A stretch of DNA of 46,248 nucleotides from an uncultured Methanomicrobiales archaeon. Its GTDB lineage: Archaea > Halobacteriota > Methanomicrobia > Methanomicrobiales > Methanospirillaceae. The stretch is from assembly GCA_903819595.1 (NCBI GenBank), contig CAIJED010000377.1:1-46248 (forward strand), in the 5' to 3' direction. The number at the start of each line of letters is the position of its first letter. The stretch's first letter is position 1. Positions 26,706 through 34,658 of the stretch are shown here, one piece after another. Under the pieces are notes generated by a model. It was given only the letters and a program-made list of their open reading frames with translations. It searched no databases and had not been told where the DNA came from. The position numbers and the translations under genes were made by a program.

Positions 26706-27488
26706 CTACGCGCAGAAAAGGGACCCCAATTCCTTCAAAGCATCAACGGCCGTGCAATCAAGTGTGATCGGAGTGATTGAAATATTGCCTTTCCGTATTG
26801 AGTGAACATCGGTCCCTTCTTCGGCATCTTCAAGGAGCGGTCCGTTTATCCAGTAATAAGGTCTTCCTCTTGGATCAAGGCGCTTCTCCACACCGGTCAG
26901 AAAGAGTTTTCTTGCAAGGCGGGTGACCTCGTACCCCCCTCTCACATGTGAAGGAATATTTACATTAATTACATCTGCGTGTTCAGGGAAGCCTTGACGA
27001 AGTACCTTCATGGAGACATCTCTCACCGTGTGCTTCGCTTCGTCGAAACTCTGGGCGTGGTGACTCGGGTCGTCAAACTTGTCCCCCTGGTCCTCTACTT
27101 GGAGTGAGAATGCAATCGCCTTCGTCCCCTGGTTGGAGGCTTCCAGCGCTGCCCCGACGGTACCGGAAGTCATGATGGATTCAAAAGAAAGGTTCTCTCC
27201 GATGTTAATCCCGCTGACTACAAGGTCTGGCTTGAGATCGAGGGCATAGAGCCCGATGATTACCGAATCTGTTGGCTTTCCGCCGACAGAGTATGCCCTG
27301 ACCCCGTTCATCATGACCCGGTTTGCCCTGATGGGTTCAAAAATTGATATCGAACGCCCTACCGCACTCTGCTGTGTAGAAGGCGCGACAATTGTCACAT
27401 CGGCAACGGGGGACAACGCCTCATATGCCGCCCAAAGGCCGGCCGATGTTATTCCGTCATCGTTTGTCAGAAGGATACGCGGTTTCAT
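26706..27488 (-). CDS. surE: 5'/3'-nucleotidase SurE
   Basis: A metal-dependent nucleotidase/polyphosphatase. The N-terminal metal site is MKPRILLTNDDGITSAGL (DD at residues 10-11). VTIVAPSTQQSAVGRSIS has the Ser/Asn region, VVSGINIGENLSFESIMTSGTVGAALEA carries the GxNxG metal ligands, and VINVNIP is near residue 180. I place the start at ATG 27488 (260 residues), where homologues begin. The open frame continues 30 codons upstream with sequence that does not look coding. It is divergent from mfnD across 163 bases. Confidence 0.95.
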   Translation of the reverse strand: MKPRILLTNDDGITSAGLWAAYEALSPVADVTIVAPSTQQSAVGRSISIFEPIRANRVMMNGVRAYSVGGKPTDSVIIGLYALDLKPDLVVSGINIGENLSFESIMTSGTVGAALEASNQGTKAIAFSLQVEDQGDKFDDPSHHAQSFDEAKHTVRDVSMKVLRQGFPEHADVINVNIPSHVRGGYEVTRLARKLFLTGVEKRLDPRGRPYYWINGPLLEDAEEGTDVHSIRKGNISITPITLDCTAVDALKELGSLFCA

Positions 27489-27651
27489 CACCAATCCGGT
27501 TAGTGGCGTTTGATGAAATAGCTGTGCTATGGCAAGTCCGCACGATGAGCCCGACCCGGGGATATTTCCCTGGGCCAAAGAAAGTCCCCCTGATTCCGGC
27601 AGATCTCACTATCGTCAGGGTAATCACCATCAGCACCCAACGTAGTACAGG

Positions 27652-28575
27652 ATGAAGGTCCTTATCGCAGAATATTCCATGTTCCATGATCCCGTCCTGG
27701 CATCTGAAGGCAGGGCGATGTTTATTTCACTTTCAGCCAGCTTTTCAAGATGCGGGCATGAGGTTGTGACCCCAGGACAGGGAGATTTTTGTGAAGAAAT
27801 AAAAAGACTGGCACCGGGTTGTGATGCAGGGCTCGTCATTGCACCGGATCACCTGCTCTCGCGTTTCACCCTCGCCATGGAGACCTGTACCCACAACCTC
27901 GGGTGTGGAAGTATGAATGTTGCCATCTGTGCAAACAAGCAACGGACAGCAACGATACTGGCATCACATGGGATCGCCGTACCTGAAGAACAGGAACAAG
28001 GTTTCCGCATCGTAAAACCTGTGACCGGATGTGGAGCCCAGGGAGTCAGGCTCACCCGTGGTCCGGCCGGATTTGGGGAATTTGGCCAGAGGTACATTGA
28101 AGGAGAGAATTACTCTGTAAGTGTGGTCGGAAGCAGGATTGTTGGTGAAGCGTGCCTCTATTTCACCGGGGAACCACCGGTCGTGCTCGCCCTTAACCGG
28201 CAGCAGCTCGAAATTGACTCGGAAGGGATATTTCATTACCGGGGTGGGGAGACGCCGGCCCATCATCTGAAAGAACAGGAGATCAGGGAGACCGCGATTA
28301 ATGCGGTCAGGATCCTCGGTTGCCAGGGATATGCCGGGGTTGACGTGGTCGTTGCTGACCGTGTCTACGTTGTGGACGTAAACCCACGCATCACCACGAG
28401 CATTGTGGGGATTACTGCGGGTATGAACGAAGAGATCGCAGAGATTCTTATCCGGGCGTCAAAGGGGCTGCCTGTCGGGGAGCTACACTATTCATGCCAT
28501 ACCAGTTTTGATACCTCCGGAAATATTATCAGCCAATATTCCAACGATACGATGGGGTCCGGGGGATTCAAATGA
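27652..28575 (+). CDS. mfnD: Tyramine-L-glutamate ligase MfnD (ATP-grasp)
   Basis: An ATP-grasp ligase that joins tyramine to the gamma-carboxyl of glutamate to make gamma-glutamyltyramine in methanofuran synthesis. The 307-residue protein has the methanogen-type start MKVLIAEYSMFHDPVLASEG, the ATP-grasp lid region FRIVKPVTGCGAQGVRL near residue 123, RYIEGENYSVSVVG near 148, and the Mg-binding end GYAGVDVVVADRVYVVDVNPRIT near 225-250. It overlaps the following mfnF gene by four bases (ATGA), and the two act in the same pathway, which supports this assignment over a generic ATP-grasp call. Confidence 0.87.
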   Translation: MKVLIAEYSMFHDPVLASEGRAMFISLSASFSRCGHEVVTPGQGDFCEEIKRLAPGCDAGLVIAPDHLLSRFTLAMETCTHNLGCGSMNVAICANKQRTATILASHGIAVPEEQEQGFRIVKPVTGCGAQGVRLTRGPAGFGEFGQRYIEGENYSVSVVGSRIVGEACLYFTGEPPVVLALNRQQLEIDSEGIFHYRGGETPAHHLKEQEIRETAINAVRILGCQGYAGVDVVVADRVYVVDVNPRITTSIVGITAGMNEEIAEILIRASKGLPVGELHYSCHTSFDTSGNIISQYSNDTMGSGGFK

Positions 28576-29534
28576 ACGGGAGTACGGGGAATTCCTCCGA
28601 GAGGGTTGGTATTGATGTCGGTGGTGCACACCTAAAGGTTGTTGACCGCAACGGTGTCCATATCCATTACTGCCCATTATGGAAAGGTGCCCCACTCAAA
28701 GAACTTCTCGGTCTCTATAATAAAGAGACCACATCCGCCGCTGTCGTAATGTCCGGCGAACTTGCAGATTGTTTTTCATCGAAGGTCGAGGGGATCGGTT
28801 TCATTGTTGACAGCGTGAAGGCCGCATTCCCGGATGCACTCTTTTACGGGACCGATGCAGCGTTTCACCGGGATATCGTCCCACAACTTGCTGCCTCCAA
28901 CTGGCTCGTTTCAGTTGATTACCTGCGAGAACTCTATCCTTGTGCAGTATTCGTGGATATGGGGAGTACTACGACCGATATCATTCCAGTCGGCCGGTTC
29001 GAGGCGCTGAAAGGTCTTACCGATCTTGATCGTCTCCAGCTGGGATACCTGATCTATACCGGGGTGCTCCGCACGAGTGTCCCCTGCCTCATCAGATCAG
29101 TTCTGCTTGACGGAGTCCCGACACCGGTAAGCAGTGAATATTTTGCCTGTTCTGGAGATGTCCATCTTGTCCTTGGGCATATAAAGGGAAGCCAGTATAC
29201 ATCTGATCCCCCGGATGGAGGCGAACGTACTGTTGATGCCGCTCTCCGGAGACTCGCGCGGGTCGTGTGTGCTGACCTTGATGAGATAGGGGAGCAGGGT
29301 GCAAAAATGATTGCGGAAACATTCTGGAGTGCCCAGAAAGACCTCATTATCTCCGGTGTTGAGGATATATGCCGGAAATCCGGTACAAACGAGGTTATTT
29401 TTGCCGGGATCGGATCGGGGCTGATTGCGAAAAAGTTCGGGGGCACTAATCTATCGGGAGCACTGGGACCGGTTGTAGATGCGCTTCCTGCATTTGCAGT
29501 TCGGGAGGTAGCGGTACGAGATTCCCAGTCATAA
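28572..29534 (+). CDS. mfnF: MfnF, methanofuran-synthesis enzyme (hydantoinase/oxoprolinase-like)
   Basis: This enzyme joins gamma-glutamyltyramine (the MfnD product) to the activated aminomethylfuran, building the methanofuran core. It belongs to an ASKHA-fold family long annotated as 'H4MPT-linked C1 transfer pathway protein'. It has the phosphate-1 loop VGIDVGGAHLKVVD near residue 12, AVFVDMGSTTTDIIPV near 130-145, and IFAGIGSGLIAKKF near 278. At 320 residues it matches the family. The ATG shares the mfnD stop (ATGA), so translation is coupled. Confidence 0.88.
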   Translation: MNGSTGNSSERVGIDVGGAHLKVVDRNGVHIHYCPLWKGAPLKELLGLYNKETTSAAVVMSGELADCFSSKVEGIGFIVDSVKAAFPDALFYGTDAAFHRDIVPQLAASNWLVSVDYLRELYPCAVFVDMGSTTTDIIPVGRFEALKGLTDLDRLQLGYLIYTGVLRTSVPCLIRSVLLDGVPTPVSSEYFACSGDVHLVLGHIKGSQYTSDPPDGGERTVDAALRRLARVVCADLDEIGEQGAKMIAETFWSAQKDLIISGVEDICRKSGTNEVIFAGIGSGLIAKKFGGTNLSGALGPVVDALPAFAVREVAVRDSQS

Positions 29535-29545
29535 GTATCCTTCTC

Positions 29546-29752
29546 ATGGCAGTCTCGCTTGGACTGACGGTCACCGCATTGTTATTCCAATGGCCTTTTT
29601 TCTTTTTTTTCCTGTTCATCCCGGTTGTTCCGTTCCTCCAGCGGCAGACGGTGTGGAAATGCCCGGCCTGTGGCTGGACGACCCGTGGGAGTGAACATTT
29701 CTGTCCCCGTGACGGGTCCCGGCTGGAAGGATCCCGGGGTGAACATCGTTAA
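29546..29752 (+). CDS. Small membrane protein with C-terminal zinc ribbon
   Basis: The 68-residue protein has one hydrophobic stretch (residues 4-31, with FFFFFLFIPVVPF) followed by a zinc ribbon, KCPACGWTTRGSEHFCPRDGSRL (CxxC at 39-42, then CP-DG with His). The ribbon is convincing because the second knuckle has the CPxDGxxL form common in archaeal small proteins. It starts 11 bases after mfnF and in the same direction, so it is probably the third gene of that transcript. From 29582 onward it is encoded opposite the 3' part of a converging gene. The function is unknown. Confidence 0.6.
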   Translation: MAVSLGLTVTALLFQWPFFFFFLFIPVVPFLQRQTVWKCPACGWTTRGSEHFCPRDGSRLEGSRGEHR

Positions 29753-30220
29753 GGAGATGATTGACACCGGGAGCAGGAACCCAAAGAACTCAGTTGCCTG
29801 GGGCGTTGCAAAAGCACGCGAAGCGTAGTTTCTGACGGTCCCCCGATCAATAACAATACCAAGGGCATTGATGATTTTTGCTGCATGTGAAGAGTTTATC
29901 TCCTGCGAAAGTGTCACGCAGAGGTCGACGATAGGGGCGCCGATGCGGGTGTCCGGGTAAAATGGTGCAACCGCAGGACTCACCATGTTACACGCCCTGC
30001 ATCTGAACCTTCTGACGAAAACAAAAATATCACGGTCACCACCTGGTTCGGCCAGGGTGATGAAAAATCGTTGTTTCGTATCATATCCTGCGAGGGCCCC
30101 CCCACAGGAAGGGCATGCATCAAGCGATGTGAAGTTTTGTCCTTCAAGGTTCGCAATACCTGCCTGGATAACTGTTGGAAGCATTGGATGGACTAGTATT
30201 TTTCTTTTCATCCGGCGCAC
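29582..30220 (-). CDS. Zinc-finger protein of unknown function (transposase-like N-terminus)
   Basis: The 212-residue protein begins MRRMKRKILVHPMLPTVIQA. It has a zinc finger made of CPSCGG (near residue 36) and CRAC (near 73). This is followed by SPAVAPFYPDTRIGAPIVDL and a helical segment ending in ALGIVIDRGTVRNYA, reminiscent of the HTH-like part of zinc-ribbon transposase-related proteins that recur in Methanomicrobiales. The first 165 residues or so look coding. The last 57 lie opposite the mfnF-linked zinc-ribbon gene and are Pro/Arg/Glu-rich, so they are doubtful as conserved sequence. It may be a domesticated or decaying element-derived gene. No terminal repeats were found. Confidence 0.6.
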   Translation of the reverse strand: MRRMKRKILVHPMLPTVIQAGIANLEGQNFTSLDACPSCGGALAGYDTKQRFFITLAEPGGDRDIFVFVRRFRCRACNMVSPAVAPFYPDTRIGAPIVDLCVTLSQEINSSHAAKIINALGIVIDRGTVRNYASRAFATPQATEFFGFLLPVSIISLTMFTPGSFQPGPVTGTEMFTPTGRPATGRAFPHRLPLEERNNRDEQEKKEKRPLE

Positions 30221-30360
30221 ACATCACAACTCCCGGAAAACGGTACCAGATCATCGATCAATGGGATATTTGAGATATCCCGTACCTGTAACATGGTCCT
30301 GTTATACCCAGAAGATCATTTGCCCACCACTAATAATCAAATTATCGCGAGTAAATGACT

Positions 30361-30374
30361 ATTATTAAATATTG
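30361..30374 (+). promoter_or_regulatory. fdhA: fdhAB promoter (TATA) and ribosome site
   Basis: The 100 bases before fdhA are very AT-rich. ATTATTAAATATTG (30361-30374) is the best TATA, predicting transcript start near 30393 and a leader of about 17 bases. GAGGT at 30398-30402, seven bases before the ATG, is the ribosome site. A second AT run at 30384-30395 is too close to the start codon to be the TATA. Confidence 0.45.
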
Positions 30375-30409
30375 TTAACCAAGAAATATTTTTATTAGAG
30401 GTTTCAAGA

Positions 30410-32479
30410 ATGGACATTAACTATGTACAGACAACCTGTCCCTATTGTGGGACGGGATGCTCGTTCAACCTCGTGGTGAAAGACAAGAAGGTAATCGGGG
30501 TAGCACCCTATCACCGATCACCTGTCAACGAAGGTAAGCTCTGCCCCAAAGGCAACTACGCCCACGAGTTCATTAACAGCCCAGACCGACTTACAACTCC
30601 CCTCATCAAGAAAAATGGCAAGTTTGAACCTGCCACTTGGGATGAGGCCTATGATCTGATTGCAAAGAAGTTCAAGTCCTATAAGCCCGACGAGATGGCA
30701 TGTCTCGCATCAGCCCGTGTCTCCAACGAGGAGAACTACGCGATGATGAAGTTCGCCCGTGGGGTACTAAAGACCCGGCATATCGACCACTGCGCACGGC
30801 TCTGCCATGCATCAACGGTCGCCGGTCTTGCCGCATCATTCGGCTCAGGTGCAATGACCAACTCTATTGGTGATATTGCACAGTCAAAATGCGTATTCGT
30901 CCTTGGGAGCAATACCTTCGAACAGCACCCGCTCATCGGACGCAGGATAGTCCAGGCGCATGAAAATGGTGCAAAGCTTATTGTCGCAGACCCCAGGTTT
31001 ACACCGACCGCAAAACAGGCAGACCTGTATATGGCCTTTGTATCCGGATCAGACGTTGCGATTCTGAACGGTATGATGCAGGAGATCATCAGGAATGGCT
31101 GGGAGGACAAGGAGTTCATCAAGACCCGGACCAAGGACTATGAGAAACTGAAAGAAGTTGTCATGAAGGACGCCTACAGTCTCGAAAACGTCTCAAAGAT
31201 CTCAAAAATACCTGTTGCCCAGCTCAAGACTGCCGCAGAATGGTTTGCAAAAGCAGAATCAGCATGTATCTGTTATTCGATGGGTATCACCCAGCACACT
31301 GTTGGTGTTGACAACGTCAAATCAACGGCAAATATCCAGATGCTGACCGGGAACCTCGGTAAAGCCGGGGGCGGTGTGAATGCACTCCGTGGCCAGAATA
31401 ATGTGCAGGGTGCCTGCGACATGGGAGCACTCCCCGTTGTGTTCACCGGGTACCAGAAAGTCATTGACGAAGCGGCACACAAGAAATTCTCTGATGCATG
31501 GGGATTCCCTGACGGTATCTGCGAGGCAAAGAACGGCTATGAAGTCACGACCATGATGGACGTGCTCGCCGACAAGCCCGGAGAACTTAAGGCAATGTAC
31601 ATCATGGGCGAAAACCCGATGATCTCTGACCCGGACCTCCACCACGTTGAGAAGGCATTAAAGACCCTCGATTTCCTCGTCGTTCAGGATATCTTCATGA
31701 CCGAGACCGCGGAACTGGCCGATGTAGTCCTGCCAGCTGCATGCTATGCAGAAAGAGATGGTACTCAGACCAGCACCGAGCGCCGTGTCCAGATGTGGAG
31801 AGTAGCACAGGCACCGCCGGGAGAAGCAAAAGTCGACTGGCAGATCTTCTGTGAACTTGCGGCAAAGATGGGCTATGCAAAGCAGTTCCCGTGGAAGTCA
31901 GCAGAGGATATCTTCACCGAGATTGCAAAGGTCACCCCGTCCTACGGTGGGATGAACTATGCACGCCTGAACAGGCCGGAAGCCCTGCACTGGCCCTGCC
32001 CGACTGTTGAACACCCCGGCTCGCCTATCCTGCATATCGGTAGGTTCTCTCATCCTGATGGAATCGGAGTATTTACACCGATTGAGTGGAAACCACCGGC
32101 AGAAGTACCTGATGCAGAGTACCCCTATGTCCTCACAACCGGACGCTGTCTCTGGCATTGGCATACCGGGACGATGACCCGCCGGTCTGACAGCCTTGAA
32201 CGGGAAGAACCAACCGGCTGGATCGAGATGAACCCGGAAGACGCCAAGGCCCTTGATATCAAGGACCATGAGATGGTACGGGCAATGACACGCCGCGGCC
32301 AGGTGAATGTTCCGGCACGTGTGACAAAAGATATCATGAAGGGCGTCATGTTCATGCCGTTCCACTTCAAGGAATGTGCTGCAAACGTCCTGACCAACAA
32401 CGCCCTTGATCCAGTGGCAAAGATCCCGGAGTTCAAGGCCTGTTCTGTCAAGGTCGAGAAAATAAAGGAGGGGAAGTAG
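30410..32479 (+). CDS. fdhA: Formate dehydrogenase catalytic subunit FdhA
   Basis: A molybdenum- or tungsten-dependent enzyme with bis-MGD cofactor that oxidises formate to CO2, passing electrons to FdhB and F420. The N-terminal [4Fe-4S] site is formed by Cys10, Cys13, Cys17 and Cys45 (CPYCGTGC and KLCPKGNY). The active-site metal ligand is Cys132 followed by His133 in HCARLCHASTV. This is a Cys form, since no TGA codon is read here. Further cofactor segments are VLGSNTFEQHPLIGRR, GMGITQHTVG-like (SMGITQHTVGVDNV), GNLGKAGGGVNALRGQNNVQGACDMG, and near the end TGRCLWHWHTGTMTRRS. At 689 residues it is the usual methanogen size. It is the first gene of fdhAB, one base from fdhB. Confidence 0.97.
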   Translation: MDINYVQTTCPYCGTGCSFNLVVKDKKVIGVAPYHRSPVNEGKLCPKGNYAHEFINSPDRLTTPLIKKNGKFEPATWDEAYDLIAKKFKSYKPDEMACLASARVSNEENYAMMKFARGVLKTRHIDHCARLCHASTVAGLAASFGSGAMTNSIGDIAQSKCVFVLGSNTFEQHPLIGRRIVQAHENGAKLIVADPRFTPTAKQADLYMAFVSGSDVAILNGMMQEIIRNGWEDKEFIKTRTKDYEKLKEVVMKDAYSLENVSKISKIPVAQLKTAAEWFAKAESACICYSMGITQHTVGVDNVKSTANIQMLTGNLGKAGGGVNALRGQNNVQGACDMGALPVVFTGYQKVIDEAAHKKFSDAWGFPDGICEAKNGYEVTTMMDVLADKPGELKAMYIMGENPMISDPDLHHVEKALKTLDFLVVQDIFMTETAELADVVLPAACYAERDGTQTSTERRVQMWRVAQAPPGEAKVDWQIFCELAAKMGYAKQFPWKSAEDIFTEIAKVTPSYGGMNYARLNRPEALHWPCPTVEHPGSPILHIGRFSHPDGIGVFTPIEWKPPAEVPDAEYPYVLTTGRCLWHWHTGTMTRRSDSLEREEPTGWIEMNPEDAKALDIKDHEMVRAMTRRGQVNVPARVTKDIMKGVMFMPFHFKECAANVLTNNALDPVAKIPEFKACSVKVEKIKEGK

Positions 32480-32480
32480 A

Positions 32481-33719
32481 ATGGCAGCGAAAGGTGACAT
32501 GGTCTATGCATGGACCACTGACAAGGAGATTGCAGATAAGGCAGAGCTCGGTGGCGCTGTAACCGGGCTCCTCAAGTTTGCACTTGAAAAGAAAATTGTT
32601 GATGCAGTCCTTGTTGTGAAGAAGGGCCAGGATATTTATGATGCCGTACCTACCCTGGTTACGAACCCTGCGGACCTCAAAAACACCGCGGGGTCTCTCC
32701 ACTGCGGTACGCTGCTCCTCTCGAAACTGGTCAAGAAGTACCTCGAAGGTGCCGAGCATATGAAGATCGGGATCACCGTCAAAGGTTGTGACATGATGGG
32801 GCTGTACGAACTGGCAAAGCGCCAGCAGGTCAACCTCGACAACATTGTCATGATCGGTGTCAACTGCGGTGGCTCTGTCAGCCCGGTCATGGCCAGAAAA
32901 ATGATCAAGGAAAAGTTCGAGATCGACCCGGACAAGGTAACCAAAGAAGAGATCGACAAGGGACAGTTCATTGTCGAGTATGAGGGAGGCCACAAGGGTA
33001 TCTCCATGGACGAGCTCGAGGAGCAGGGTTATGGCCGGCGAACAAACTGCCGCCGCTGCAAGTTGAAAGTCCCGCGCGGTGCTGACCTTGCCTGCGGGAA
33101 CTGGGGAGTAATCGGTGACAAGGCAGGAAAGGCCACCTTTGTTGAAGTATGCAGCCAGAAGGGTGCAGACCTGTTGTCACAAGCCGAGAAAGCAGGGGTC
33201 CTCAAGACCGAAAAGGCCAATCCGAAGGGCATTGAGATCCGCGGAAAGGTCGAAGGTGCCATGCTGAAACTTGGTGACAAGTGGCGTGCAAAAGACTTTT
33301 CCAACCTCGGAGATGGAAGAAAACGTCTTGAGACAATTGTCAAACAGACCTCAAAATGTATCAAGTGCTACTCCTGCATTGAAGCATGTCCAATCTGCTA
33401 CTGTGTTGAGTGCAGTACCCGCAAGCCCTACCTTGTCACACCCGGGCAGGTTCCACCGAACTTTATGTTCCACCTGATCAGGTTCTCGCATATCTCGGAC
33501 AGTTGTATCAACTGCGGCCAGTGCCAGGAACTCTGCCCCATGGACATTCCGAACGCACTCTTCATGCACGCACAGCAGGTTGAGATGGAGAAGATGTTCG
33601 GGCATACACCAGGTGTCAGCATGGAATTACCTGTTCTTGGTTTCGCAGAAGAGAAGACCGAACGGGAACGGCTTTCTGCAACAGGAAGCGACCAGATATT
33701 CGATATCTTCAAGGCCTGA
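32481..33719 (+). CDS. fdhB: Formate dehydrogenase F420-reducing subunit FdhB
   Basis: An FrhB-family flavoprotein that takes electrons from FdhA through Fe-S clusters and reduces coenzyme F420 at its FAD. The 412-residue protein begins with the FrhB N-terminal domain (AGSLHCGTLLLSKLVKKYLE). The middle domain has VKGCDMMGLYELAKR and IGVNCGGSVSPVMARKM, with NCRRCKLKVPRGADLACGNWG binding a further cluster. Two ferredoxin-like sites follow: CIKCYSCIEACPICYCVEC and CINCGQCQELCPMDIP. A strong ribosome site, GGAGGGG, overlaps the end of fdhA. Confidence 0.96.
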   Translation: MAAKGDMVYAWTTDKEIADKAELGGAVTGLLKFALEKKIVDAVLVVKKGQDIYDAVPTLVTNPADLKNTAGSLHCGTLLLSKLVKKYLEGAEHMKIGITVKGCDMMGLYELAKRQQVNLDNIVMIGVNCGGSVSPVMARKMIKEKFEIDPDKVTKEEIDKGQFIVEYEGGHKGISMDELEEQGYGRRTNCRRCKLKVPRGADLACGNWGVIGDKAGKATFVEVCSQKGADLLSQAEKAGVLKTEKANPKGIEIRGKVEGAMLKLGDKWRAKDFSNLGDGRKRLETIVKQTSKCIKCYSCIEACPICYCVECSTRKPYLVTPGQVPPNFMFHLIRFSHISDSCINCGQCQELCPMDIPNALFMHAQQVEMEKMFGHTPGVSMELPVLGFAEEKTERERLSATGSDQIFDIFKA

Positions 33720-33739
33720 TATTTCCGGCCAATCATTCC

Positions 33740-33747
33740 TTTTTTTT
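33740..33747 (+). terminator. T-run terminator after fdhAB
   Basis: Eight consecutive T lie 21 bases after the fdhB stop. The following 270 bases, up to the next gene end at 34020, contain an AT-rich stretch (33955-33985) and, on the minus strand, a run of six T just after that gene's stop, but no gene I can support. Confidence 0.5.
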
Positions 33748-34019
33748 ATCCCATTCCAGGTACCATAATTTCCCTCATGGCACATTGGCACTCAATAGAA
33801 ATGCCAGGAATCAATAGTAGTTTGACTGGGTTTTCGTATGATACTGCGGTTCTAACAATTCCCAAAGGGTCACACAGTCATTCTGAACTCCAATGTAAAT
33901 ATAATTCAGAACTTTGAGTAGTACATGACTGGCATGAGCCTGACTCAAAGTTTGGATAAAAAAATATTATTATTTCAGATATTAGAAAATGGTACGGGGG
34001 AAATCACCCAAAAAAGGAG

Positions 34020-34514
34020 TTACCAGATACTATTTGTAATGTGCCAGCCCTGTGCCCTGAGATCGGCATCGGTTGCAAACGGGTCAAGGTGATAATTGTT
34101 GATTCGGGACGGGTCTATCAGGCTGTACCTGAATGAGACTGGTTGTTGTACTGACCAGTTTGAATTCATGAAACGAGAGTCTGACATTGGCGTGTAATTC
34201 GGCACTTTCCAGGCAGAAGAGGAAAAACCTGGGTCCGCCATTGGTGTATAGTTCGGCATTTTCCAGCTGGGCGAGAGTAACCCAGGGTCTGATATTGGCG
34301 TATAGGCCGGCACTTTCCAATCAGGCGATAAGAATGCAGGGTCTGACATTGGCGTATAGGTTGGGACTTTCCAGTCAGGCGATAAGAAATCTGGTTCATG
34401 ACCCGATCCCGGGTTCCAGGTGCTGGTGGCGGCCGCAACCACCGACACCCCACCCGCCATTCCAAAAACAAGGAGGGTAACGATTAGTAATAGTTTCATG
34501 CGTCGTATATCCAT
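34020..34514 (-). CDS. Secreted tandem-repeat protein of unknown function
   Basis: The protein is 164 residues from ATG 34514. A signal sequence at about residues 6-29 (MKLLLIVTLLVFGMAGGVSV, cut near AAAT) leads to four full 18-residue repeats plus a partial fifth, residues 41-123. The consensus is D-P-x-F-L-S-P-x-W-K-V-P-x-Y-T-P-M-S. A 41-residue unique tail ends in GWHITNSIW. Each repeat has one conserved Trp, one Tyr and two or three Pro, which suggests an extended or surface-binding structure. A TATA-like TATTTAATT stands about 30 bases before ATG 34514, favouring it over ATG 34499. No family is known to me. Confidence 0.78.
   Translation of the reverse strand: MDIRRMKLLLIVTLLVFGMAGGVSVVAAATSTWNPGSGHEPDFLSPDWKVPTYTPMSDPAFLSPDWKVPAYTPISDPGLLSPSWKMPNYTPMADPGFSSSAWKVPNYTPMSDSRFMNSNWSVQQPVSFRYSLIDPSRINNYHLDPFATDADLRAQGWHITNSIW
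34146..34394 (-). repeat. 54-bp in-frame tandem repeat, about 4.6 copies
   Basis: The DNA encoding residues 41-123 of the secreted protein repeats with a period of 54 bases. Copies are close in sequence (for example, the stretch ending in TCTGACATTGGCGTATAG recurs) but diverge most towards the 3' end of the gene. The period is a whole number of codons, so copy-number change would keep the frame. Confidence 0.8.
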
Positions 34515-34540
34515 AGTTCTCAATTCATTTCTATGAATTA

Positions 34541-34549
34541 AATACCTTA
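34541..34549 (-). promoter_or_regulatory. TATA box for the tandem-repeat protein
   Basis: On the minus strand TATTTAATT lies about 30 bases before the ATG at 34514, giving a predicted leader of only a few bases. Confidence 0.35.
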
Positions 34550-34658
34550 TCCTGCCGACAGCACGCGAGAGCGAATAAGAGAATGTATATGTTGCCTGAT
34601 TGCCAATCTAATGTCAAAGAGCTTCATAAAGGGGATTCAAGGGAGAGATGCATGTTCC

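Noticed and set aside
29582-30220. Insertion sequence carrying the transposase-like zinc-finger gene
   Set aside because: I found no terminal inverted repeats or target duplications and no catalytic DDE pattern, so I call only the gene.
30410-30805. Selenocysteine in FdhA
   Set aside because: The catalytic position (residue 132) is an ordinary TGC Cys codon; there is no in-frame TGA.
34146-34394. CRISPR-like array
   Set aside because: The 54-bp units are contiguous, in frame and have no spacers, so this is a coding tandem repeat.
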